DNA of 39,749 nucleotides from Clostridiales bacterium (GTDB lineage: Bacteria > Bacillota > Clostridia > Caldicoprobacterales > DTU083), in contig DUOA01000088.1 of NCBI GenBank assembly GCA_012839095.1, forward strand, positions 1-39,749, given 5' to 3'. Made by a program: the position numbers and the translations under genes. Of the stretch, positions 7,279 through 14,230 are shown piece after piece. Position 1 is the stretch's first letter; the number at the start of each line of letters is the position of its first letter. The notes beneath the pieces are model-generated. The model was not told the DNA's origin. It ran no database searches and saw only the letters and a list, made by a program, of their open reading frames with translations.

Positions 7279-9587
7279 AGGTGGCTCACCCTGTCTCTTA
7301 CTTCAGCTTTTTTGGCGTTGTTGAAGCGATCCAGAGTGCCGGCCAGGTAACCGGTTATCCTTCGGATTCGCTCAAATTTCTCATCCTTTTCCTCCCTGCC
7401 GCAGGCCGGACAGGTATCACCTATTATTCCGGTATATCCGCAGACCGGATCCCGATCAACCGGATGGTTAATGGATCCATATCCTACTCCGGCTTCCTTC
7501 ATTGCCCGGATGATCTTCTCAAATGCGCTCAGGTTATTAAGCGGATCTCCGTCCAGCTCCACATAGGTGATGTGCCCTGCGTTGGTCAGCTCATGATAAG
7601 GTGCTTCCAGTCTGATTTTATCAAAGGCGCTGAGCTTATAGTAAACCGGTATATGGAAGCTGTTGGTATAGTATTCTCTGTCTGTCACACCTTCTATGCT
7701 GCCAAATTTCGCACGGTCCATTTCAACAAACCGGCCGGCCAGACCTTCCGCCGGAGTTGCAATCAGGGTGAAATTCATCTTGTATTTCCTGCCGGCTTCA
7801 TCCATTCGTCTTCGCATATGCCTGACTATGGCAAGACCAAGTTCCTGTGCCTCCCCGGACTCCCCGTGATGTTTGCCGATTAAGGCCTTCAGGCATTCTG
7901 CCAGGCCGATGAATCCCATAGTGAGGGTACCGTGCCTAAGCACTTCCCGTACCTCATCTTCAGGCCCCAGCTTTTCCGAGTCCAGCCAGACGCCCTGTCC
8001 CATGAGAAAGGGAAAATTCTTCACCTTTTTCCCTGCCTGTATCTCATAGCGCTCCCACAGCTGATTGATAACCAGATCAATGATCCTGTCCAGCTCCTGA
8101 AAAAAAGCCTCAACATTTCCGCTGCTTTTTATTCCCAGCCTGGGAAGGTTCACGGATGTAAAGCTCAGGTTTCCCCTGCCGGATACTATTTCCCTGGACG
8201 GATCGTATACATTGCCGATGACTCGTGTGCGGCAGCCCATATAGGCAATTTCCGTATCGGGATTGCCAGGGCGGTAATAGCTAAGGTTAAAGGGCGCATC
8301 CAGAAAAGAGAAATTGGGAAAAAGTCTTTTTGCGCTGACCCTGCAGGCGAGTTGGAACATATCATAGTTTGGATCTCCTGGATTATAGTTGATGCCCTCC
8401 TTGACTTTGAAAATATGTATGGGAAAAATCGGGGTTTCTCCATTGCCCAGGCCTGCCTCCGTTGCCAGCAGCAGATTTTTGCTTACCATCCTTCCTTCCG
8501 GTGAGGTATCTGTTCCATAGTTGATGGAGCTGAAGGGAATCTGTGCCCCTGCCCGGCTGTGCATGGTATTAAGGTTATGGACAAATGCTTCCATCGCCTG
8601 ATAGGTACGGCGATCTGTTTCCTTTTCGGCGTTTTGTGATGCAAACCCTTGTATCCTTTCAAGCAAAGTATTATCTGCTGCAAAGCGTGAGAGCCATTCT
8701 CTTTCCGGTTTCTGATACTCAGTCATATCCGACAGGGAGGGAAAAAGATTGTACTCTGTACGGATGTATTCCGTCATTTGTTGGACAGCTTCTGATGCAT
8801 TCTTTATTTCGGTCAGTAATTCCAGGGCTTTGGTCAGATTCTGCCTGTACAGACGGGCAAAGGTTTTGGCAACGCCGGGTGCCATGCCGTAATCAAAGTT
8901 GGGTATACTCTGTCCGCCGTGCTGATCGTTTTGATTGGACTGTATGGCTATGCAGGCAAGAGCAGCATAGCTGCTGATATCATTGGGTTCCCTTAAGTAT
9001 CCGTGACCGGTGGAAAAACCTCCTGTAAACAGCTTCTCAATGTCAATCTGGCAGCAGGTGGTGGTAAGTGTTAAAAAATCCATATCATGAATATGAATGT
9101 CTCCATCTTTGTGCGCTGCAGAATGCTCCGGTTTCAATATGTACAGGTTGTTGAACTGCTTGGCACCTTCCGATCCGTATTTCAGCATTGTGCCCATGGC
9201 AGAATCGCCGTTGATATTGGCATTCTCCCGTTTAAGGTCGTTGTCTTTGGCATCAAGAAAGGTCAGCCCTTCATAAATCTTCATCAGTCTGGTGTTCATT
9301 TCCCTTACGCGGGTTCTTTCTGCCCGGTAGAGGATATACTTCTTGGCGGTTCTGGCATGCCCGTTTTCAATCAGAACCTTTTCCACGGCATCCTGGATTT
9401 CTTCCACAGTGGGCACCTTTCTGTCCATGACCAGTTCAATGTATTGAACAACTTTTTCTGCAAGGGACAGGGCTGTGTCATAGTCATCTCCGCCTGCAGC
9501 ACCTGCTGCCTTGAATATGGCATTCGCTATCTTTTCAATATTAAAGGGCACTTCACGGCCATCACGTTTTCGAATCTTGGTAATCAT
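7275..9587 (-). CDS. nrdD: anaerobic (class III) ribonucleoside-triphosphate reductase
   Basis: 770 aa with ATG 9587. An N-terminal ATP-cone (about residues 3-92, KIRKRDGREVPFNIEKIANAIF) is the allosteric domain. The catalytic barrel follows. The glycyl-radical segment is RITGYLAG near 743-750, with Gly 746 as radical carrier and the family ending FNNAKKAEVRDRVSHL. The zinc site just upstream shows three cysteines (about 716, 726, 729; PVCGYTG and CPACG) rather than four, so a His or water may complete it. It reduces ribonucleoside triphosphates to dNTPs in anaerobic growth and needs NrdG. Expression is probably controlled by NrdR at the boxes upstream. Confidence 0.97.
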   Translation of the reverse strand: MITKIRKRDGREVPFNIEKIANAIFKAAGAAGGDDYDTALSLAEKVVQYIELVMDRKVPTVEEIQDAVEKVLIENGHARTAKKYILYRAERTRVREMNTRLMKIYEGLTFLDAKDNDLKRENANINGDSAMGTMLKYGSEGAKQFNNLYILKPEHSAAHKDGDIHIHDMDFLTLTTTCCQIDIEKLFTGGFSTGHGYLREPNDISSYAALACIAIQSNQNDQHGGQSIPNFDYGMAPGVAKTFARLYRQNLTKALELLTEIKNASEAVQQMTEYIRTEYNLFPSLSDMTEYQKPEREWLSRFAADNTLLERIQGFASQNAEKETDRRTYQAMEAFVHNLNTMHSRAGAQIPFSSINYGTDTSPEGRMVSKNLLLATEAGLGNGETPIFPIHIFKVKEGINYNPGDPNYDMFQLACRVSAKRLFPNFSFLDAPFNLSYYRPGNPDTEIAYMGCRTRVIGNVYDPSREIVSGRGNLSFTSVNLPRLGIKSSGNVEAFFQELDRIIDLVINQLWERYEIQAGKKVKNFPFLMGQGVWLDSEKLGPEDEVREVLRHGTLTMGFIGLAECLKALIGKHHGESGEAQELGLAIVRHMRRRMDEAGRKYKMNFTLIATPAEGLAGRFVEMDRAKFGSIEGVTDREYYTNSFHIPVYYKLSAFDKIRLEAPYHELTNAGHITYVELDGDPLNNLSAFEKIIRAMKEAGVGYGSINHPVDRDPVCGYTGIIGDTCPACGREEKDEKFERIRRITGYLAGTLDRFNNAKKAEVRDRVSHL

Positions 9588-9725
9588 AGGTGGTTTTTCC
9601 TTTCTGTATTCAACTTTTTGATTTTTCTTTTGTCTTGGGTGTCATTTTTTTGAACATCTTTCATTTGCTTCTTGAATCCGGGCTGTCATTATGAGAAAAT
9701 GATACAGTCTCAGACAAGAGAATCC

Positions 9726-9778
9726 GCAAGTTGGAACTCCTGAAATTATGCATATGTTTCACAGCTCGCTTAACTTGC
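9726..9778 (-). ncRNA. stem-loop in the nrdD 5' leader
   Basis: GCAAGTT and AACTTGC (7 bp, perfect; 9726-9732 with 9772-9778) enclose an inner stem of CTG and GAAA pairs (about 9740-9745 with 9757-9764) capped by an 11-nt loop containing ATGCAT. It would lie in the first third of an approximately 210-nt leader. I do not recognise a known RNA class. Confidence 0.3.
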
Positions 9779-9783
9779 ACAAA

Positions 9784-9799
9784 ACACAATATGTAGATG
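9784..9799. promoter_or_regulatory. NrdR box 1 (distal, degenerate)
   Basis: ACACAATATGTAGATG matches the NrdR consensus acaCwATATaTwgtgt at about 12 of 16 positions. It begins exactly 31 bp from box 2, the three-helical-turn spacing typical of paired NrdR sites. Confidence 0.65.
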
Positions 9800-9804
9800 A
9801 ATAT

Positions 9805-9833
9805 ATGGTAGCACATACTATATATAGTGTCAA
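9805..9833 (-). promoter_or_regulatory. nrdD promoter
   Basis: On the minus strand a perfect TTGACA (9828-9833) lies 17 bp from TACCAT (9805-9810). NrdR box 2 fills most of the spacer. The predicted start is near 9798. Confidence 0.7.
9815..9830. promoter_or_regulatory. NrdR box 2 (near-perfect)
   Basis: ATACTATATATAGTGT differs from the ideal palindromic NrdR box at one base. It overlaps the -35 element and spacer of the nrdD promoter, the expected place for a repressor. Confidence 0.85.
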
Positions 9834-9890
9834 TTGAAATTTGTTAATTATCAGATGCCTATAAGCTGCAATAATTAAATGAGAAATTAT

Positions 9891-9918
9891 GGTTAAGACC
9901 TTGCATTTTACGTATAAT
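9891..9918 (+). promoter_or_regulatory. candidate -10 region for the nagZ-like gene
   Basis: TATAAT at 9913-9918 lies about 100 bp before the ATG; the -35 region (about 9890-9895) is poor. This sequence overlaps a spurious upstream ATG (9917) of the same frame, which argues that the true start is downstream. Confidence 0.45.
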
Positions 9919-10015
9919 GTTTATTAGGCATTACAGCCCTTTTGAGCTGTATATATGTAATTCCTTAATTTTTTGCTGCTATCATCATGTTTTTGAGATC
10001 GAAAGGAGAAACTCC

Positions 10016-11341
10016 ATGATTTTCAGATACAGAAGATCTTATTTCAGTGTACTCCTGGCCCTTATTTTGTCTTTTTCAATCCTCTTGTCCTTGCCGGCCT
10101 GTGTTCCGCATACCGGCCAGGACAATAAAGAACCGGCTCCATCTCCATCAGCAGCCCCCCGGGAAACAGAGGAACCGGCAGAGGAGACTTCTGCCCCCGC
10201 AGATACCGGTGACATGGAGCCTGATCCAAGGCCTGACTCGGAAAGTGAATACAGGGAAATACTGGCTTCCATGACATTGGAGCAGAAAATCGGCCAGTTG
10301 CTGCTTGTGGGATATTCCAGCGATGAGCAGGCTGAAACCATGATAAGGGATCATAAGGTTGGAGGCATCGTATTATTTCGCAGAAACTTTGATACCTTTG
10401 AAGAACTTCATCAGATTACAGGCAGGCTAAGGGAGTATAACCAAAAAAGCCCTCTTCCCCTTTGGATTGCACTGGATGAGGAGGGAGGCACGGTGACCCG
10501 TCTTCCTTCGGGGAAAACCCCCATTCCGGATGCAAGAAAGGTGGGCAGCTTTGATGATGTCTCTCTGACCCGGGCAACCGGCTGGGTGATTGGCAGGGAA
10601 ATGGCTGCAGCAGGGGCTAATCTGGATTTTGCTCCGGTAGTGGATATTGTGGATAATCCTGACAATGAGTTCATGCTGAAGAGAAGCTATGGAAGTACGG
10701 CGGATATGGTTGCCAGGCACGGCAGAGCTTTTTTTCAGGGGCTGAGGGAATCAGGAGTCCAGGGTTGTGCCAAGCATTTCCCGGGCCATGGGGGCACCGC
10801 AGTGGACTCGCATAAGAATATGCCCGTTATTGATATTTCACTGGAAGAATGGAAGCAGAAGGATGCTGTCCCCTTTATGGCCATGATAGAAGCCGGAATC
10901 GATATGATAATGGTGGGGCATCTGGCATATCCCCAAATAGATCCGTCTGCTCTGCCGGCCAGTATGTCTGTTGTGTTTATGCAGGAACTGCTCAGGGAGC
11001 AAATGGGATATAAGGGATTGATAATAACAGATGATATAGAAATGCTGGGATATCCCCAGGGCGATGACAGGAAAGATGCGGTAGTTGCCTCGTTCCTGGC
11101 AGGTGTGGATATTTTTGCGGTCGGCCATACTCTTAGGGTACAGCTGGATGTATTGGAGGCTTTGAAGGAAGGTGTTGAGACCGGCGTAATATCTGAAAAG
11201 CGCATTGATGATTCCCTGATGCGGGTGATAAAAGCAAAGCAAAGGCTTATGGACATACAGTCATACAGTCTGGAGGAGGCAAGGCAGATATTCGGAAGTG
11301 ATGAGCATATGGAAGCAGTCAGGGTACTAATAGAGAACTGA
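10016..11341 (+). CDS. nagZ: beta-N-acetylhexosaminidase lipoprotein (glycoside hydrolase family 3, NagZ-like)
   Basis: 441 aa from ATG 10016, preceded by GAAAGGAG. A longer frame to 9917 is unlikely because that ATG lies in a -10 box. A lipoprotein signal ends in LSLPAC (Cys 29), followed by a ~45-residue Pro/Glu/Ala/Ser-rich linker. The GH3 domain follows: KIGQLLLVGY, LDEEGGTVTRL, the GH3-NagZ signature KHFPGHGGTAVDSH (about 253-266; His is the catalytic acid/base in this family) and nucleophile Asp in ITDDIEMLG (about 339). It should remove N-acetylglucosamine from muropeptides on the outer face of the membrane, in wall recycling. The gene is monocistronic. Confidence 0.92.
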   Translation: MIFRYRRSYFSVLLALILSFSILLSLPACVPHTGQDNKEPAPSPSAAPRETEEPAEETSAPADTGDMEPDPRPDSESEYREILASMTLEQKIGQLLLVGYSSDEQAETMIRDHKVGGIVLFRRNFDTFEELHQITGRLREYNQKSPLPLWIALDEEGGTVTRLPSGKTPIPDARKVGSFDDVSLTRATGWVIGREMAAAGANLDFAPVVDIVDNPDNEFMLKRSYGSTADMVARHGRAFFQGLRESGVQGCAKHFPGHGGTAVDSHKNMPVIDISLEEWKQKDAVPFMAMIEAGIDMIMVGHLAYPQIDPSALPASMSVVFMQELLREQMGYKGLIITDDIEMLGYPQGDDRKDAVVASFLAGVDIFAVGHTLRVQLDVLEALKEGVETGVISEKRIDDSLMRVIKAKQRLMDIQSYSLEEARQIFGSDEHMEAVRVLIEN

Positions 11342-11395
11342 TATATTTTGGGCTTTTGTAAGTGCACATTGAATCATGGTGAGAATATAATATTA

Positions 11396-11443
11396 TTAGA
11401 TATGCAATGGTATATATTAGTAAATATATAAATGCATATCTAA
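11396..11443. repeat. 48-nt nested inverted repeat before the spore-protein gene
   Basis: The outer arms TTAGATATGCA (11396-11406) and TGCATATCTAA (11433-11443) are perfectly complementary. Inside, TATATATT (11411-11418) and AATATATA (11423-11430) are again perfect, with loop AGTA. It ends 8 nt before AAAGGAG. No T-run follows, so it is a poor terminator. It could be an mRNA-stabilising hairpin, an operator, or contain a sporulation-sigma promoter. Confidence 0.7.
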
Positions 11444-11470
11444 TTTCCCATGAAAGGAGCAGACAGTTAT

Positions 11471-12334
11471 ATGCCTTATGTGCGCTACAACAATTCCAAA
11501 ATAGAGATTATCAACTCAGTGGACAAAAAAGCATTTTCAGGTGTCGATAAGGCAGATGGCAAGGCCAGGGTCAGGTCAGCCAGGGTGGATGTAACCAGTC
11601 TGGTTACGGACAACTGTGAGAATACACCGGTTCCAATATCTGCTTACGGCTCCGGTTCTGTCGCCAGAGTACCGGTTGTACTGGCCCAACTTACCGTGCA
11701 GGCTCACGTAAACTCGGTAGTCACTCTGCCGGAGTATGCCTATGAAATCAAGCGAATCAGAAAGCATCTCAAGATCACTCAGTGCCTGCTGATACAGGAT
11801 ACGAATATACTCTTTATAAAAGGCTTTATCCGCAAGAATATAGAGTACGCCACCCGTTCAACCTCCAATGCAGAGGGTTTTGCCGGCGATATCAGGCATG
11901 CCACGGTTGACATTCCCTTTAACTGCACCACACCGGTAACCTTTAACGGCCTGGCTCCGGTGCAGCCGGTGCAAAACACCTCCACCGAGTTTCAGTATCT
12001 GAAGAGAGAGGAGATTCATCATCCTGACTTCTCAGAAAAGGATGAACTTCAATCCGGGGATTTGAGAGAACACAACCAGATATCCACGGAATTCTTTAAT
12101 GAGCTGCCCTTCTGCGATCTGATAAGTGCCCGCATAGTAGAATTCGATGAGCAGCTCATGCCGGAACCTCCCAGGGACAAGAATTATGTCACGCCCTTTG
12201 AGGAAAAAAGATTCCACAGAATAGAGGAAAAAATGGTGTTATTTATTACCCTGAGACTGCTGCAAAACCGCCTTGTTGCAGTTCCCGCCGTAGCAGGTGC
12301 CGCAGATGATCGGCCTCGCAGGAGGATCGACTAG
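11471..12334 (+). CDS. CsxC-like spore coat/exosporium protein
   Basis: About 287 aa from ATG 11471 (MPYVRYNNSK), preceded by AAAGGAG; an upstream ATG at 11450 has no ribosome site. There is no signal peptide or membrane segment. Residues about 75-165 resemble the SPOCS/CsxC-type domain of clostridial spore surface proteins: VVLAQLTVQAHVNSVVTLPEYAYEIKRIRKHLKITQCLLI, then LFIKGFIRKNIEYAT. The C-terminal part is charged and ends in an Arg-rich tail. By family it should be made in the mother cell and assembled on the spore surface. The assignment is from remembered family motifs, not a search. The gene is monocistronic behind a large inverted repeat. Confidence 0.7.
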   Translation: MPYVRYNNSKIEIINSVDKKAFSGVDKADGKARVRSARVDVTSLVTDNCENTPVPISAYGSGSVARVPVVLAQLTVQAHVNSVVTLPEYAYEIKRIRKHLKITQCLLIQDTNILFIKGFIRKNIEYATRSTSNAEGFAGDIRHATVDIPFNCTTPVTFNGLAPVQPVQNTSTEFQYLKREEIHHPDFSEKDELQSGDLREHNQISTEFFNELPFCDLISARIVEFDEQLMPEPPRDKNYVTPFEEKRFHRIEEKMVLFITLRLLQNRLVAVPAVAGAADDRPRRRID

Positions 12335-12523
12335 GCAATTTGCTTCACTATCACTGCTGGTTGGGACCATTTAAGTAGTGGCCCTTCCGGCTTACTTAAG
12401 GAAGATTCCCGGCGCATGCCCTGTACTTCTGTTTTCTAATCTATAATAGACCGGAATGCATCTGCATATAGATTGTATAAGGTCTCCCAGCCGGAGACCA
12501 TTTCAAATCAGGGATGTGTTCTA
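12335..12523 (+). promoter_or_regulatory. intergenic region with candidate promoter and leader hairpin
   Basis: TTAAGTA/TACTTAA (12371-12399) forms a stem with inner GCC/GGC after the spore-protein gene, without a T-run. TATAAT at 12442-12447 is a -10 candidate for the metallopeptidase gene. GGTCTCC (12481-12487) and GGAGACC (12493-12499) form a perfect 7-bp hairpin with a 5-nt loop about 25 nt before the start codon. Confidence 0.45.
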
Positions 12524-14062
12524 ATGAAAGTCTTCTTGAAAAGACATGCCAAATTTTTATTAACAGGCATATTGATTATCACCCTGCTGCTGGCCGGCTT
12601 ATCTTGCACAGGCTGGCATGAGCTTCTGTCCCGGTTTTATACCCCTTCGCTTCTGGTTCGAGCCGGCAGGGGGCTTAATCAGTATTATATTCAGGCGGAG
12701 TTTGATCCTGACGCAAAAACACTTGAATGTTATCAGAAGACGGAATATATAAATCGGTCAGAAGACCGGCTCACTCATCTTTATTTCCATCTGCACCCCA
12801 ATGCATATCTTTATGAAAATAAGCCTGTATTTGAAAAGCGTAATATGAGCCTGGCATATCCCGGCGGTTTTTCCCCGGGTTCACTGGATATGATTCAAGT
12901 CAGGCTGAATGGAAAGGAAGTCCCCTTTGTCACAGGTGGATACAGCGAAAATATCCTGATGCTGCCCCTTGAGGGCAGCCTGGATCCAGGCGGAAAAACG
13001 ATTATTGAAATGGAGTATATAGTAAAAATACCCTATTGCCTGGGCCGGTTCGGGCATGGTGACAAAATGTACAAGCTGGTCAACTGGTACCCTCATGCCT
13101 GTGTATATGATCAGAAGGGATGGAATCTGGATCCCTATTATGCCATAGGAGATCCTTTTTACAGTGATGCTGCCAATTATCATGTTACGATCACTGCACC
13201 GGCAGACTTTGTTATTGCCGCAACAGGTGAGGTCAGAAGGAAAAAGGGGGATGGTAGTCATGTTACCTGGGAAATTGATGCCCCGGCCGTCCGCGACTTT
13301 GCCTGGCTGGCCGGAAAGGCATATCAGACAGCATCAAGGAAGGTGGGCAGAACAAGGGTTGTTTCCTATTACTTTACACCGGAAGCCGGGCAAAAGGCAC
13401 TGGACTACGCTGCAGAAGCCCTTTCATATTTTAATGATGTTTTCGGCGAATATCCTTATCCCAGGTTTTCGGTTGTGGAGGCGGATTTTTTTATCGGAGG
13501 CATGGAATATCCCAATTTGATTATGATGGACAGCAATTTGTATAAAAAAGAGGAAGGGGATTATCTTGAGCTGGTAACCGTACACGAGACCGCTCATCAA
13601 TGGTGGTACGGCCTGGTAGGCAGCGATCAGATCCGGGATGCCTGGATGGATGAAGGATTGACTGAGTATTCAACTGTTCTCTACTATGGCCATCGCTATG
13701 GCAGAGAAAAAGAAGAAGAAGTATATGACAGTCTGATTGGAAAAGGAAAGTACAGATATCTGAAGGTCTATTACGAGGACGGGCAGGTGGATGAAACTAT
13801 CCATCGCCCTGCCTATGAGTTTAGTGACTGGCTGCATTATGATCTTCTGGTTTACGGAAAAGGAGCCATGCTCTTTCACTCACTGCGGGAAGAAATGGGA
13901 GATGAGCTGTTTTATAAGGCTATAAGGATATATTTTCACAGACACCGGTTTCAAAATGCGGGCAAAATGGACTTAATCAGGGCCTTTAATCAGGTAACGG
14001 AACAGGACTGGCAGCCGCATTTTGATCAATGGCTGTATGATCAGGCAAAAGAATATGAATAA
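12524..14062 (+). CDS. membrane-anchored M1-family metallopeptidase (gluzincin)
   Basis: 512 aa from ATG 12524, with AGGGA upstream; the frame opens at a TTG at 12473 that lacks a ribosome site. One hydrophobic segment (about residues 10-28, FLLTGILIITLLLAGLSC) anchors it outside the cell; the Cys there is not in a clean lipobox. The N-terminal beta domain resembles M1 aminopeptidases. GGMEYPNLI (about 325-333) is the equivalent of the GAMEN substrate motif. The zinc site is HETAH (354-358) with Glu 377 in DEGLTEYS, exactly 18 residues later as in M1 enzymes. It would trim peptides at the cell surface. The C-terminal helical domain of classical aminopeptidase N is short or absent. Confidence 0.92.
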   Translation: MKVFLKRHAKFLLTGILIITLLLAGLSCTGWHELLSRFYTPSLLVRAGRGLNQYYIQAEFDPDAKTLECYQKTEYINRSEDRLTHLYFHLHPNAYLYENKPVFEKRNMSLAYPGGFSPGSLDMIQVRLNGKEVPFVTGGYSENILMLPLEGSLDPGGKTIIEMEYIVKIPYCLGRFGHGDKMYKLVNWYPHACVYDQKGWNLDPYYAIGDPFYSDAANYHVTITAPADFVIAATGEVRRKKGDGSHVTWEIDAPAVRDFAWLAGKAYQTASRKVGRTRVVSYYFTPEAGQKALDYAAEALSYFNDVFGEYPYPRFSVVEADFFIGGMEYPNLIMMDSNLYKKEEGDYLELVTVHETAHQWWYGLVGSDQIRDAWMDEGLTEYSTVLYYGHRYGREKEEEVYDSLIGKGKYRYLKVYYEDGQVDETIHRPAYEFSDWLHYDLLVYGKGAMLFHSLREEMGDELFYKAIRIYFHRHRFQNAGKMDLIRAFNQVTEQDWQPHFDQWLYDQAKEYE

Positions 14063-14106
14063 TTTACCAAAATCGGTAAATATTAAAATAAATTAATTTT
14101 TTATTA
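14062..14106 (+). terminator. weak hairpin after the M1 peptidase
   Basis: ATTTACC (14062-14068) and GGTAAAT (14075-14081) form a 7-bp stem; a T-run (AATTTTTTATT) appears only about 16 nt later, so termination is uncertain. Confidence 0.4.
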
Positions 14107-14144
14107 AAGAAGGATTTTTAAATACGACGTCGAATAAATAAAAT

Positions 14145-14161
14145 TGTAACAATTTCGTAAT
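14145..14161 (+). promoter_or_regulatory. WalR-like direct repeat
   Basis: TGTAAC-N5-CGTAAT fits the WalR (YycF) consensus TGTWAH-N5-TGTWAH with one mismatch. It lies where a -35 would be expected, about 19 bp before TATAAT (14180-14185), an activator position. A wall endopeptidase gene follows, a typical WalR target class. Confidence 0.4.
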
Positions 14162-14179
14162 AATTTTAACTGGTACAAG

Positions 14180-14185
14180 TATAAT
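14180..14185 (+). promoter_or_regulatory. -10 element of the M23 endopeptidase gene
   Basis: TATAAT with no recognisable -35, consistent with activator dependence. The start codon is 45 nt downstream, behind AAAAGGAG. Confidence 0.5.
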
Positions 14186-14230
14186 AGAAGTGAGAAACAA
14201 AAGTCAGAGATCAAAAGGAGTATTAAGGTA

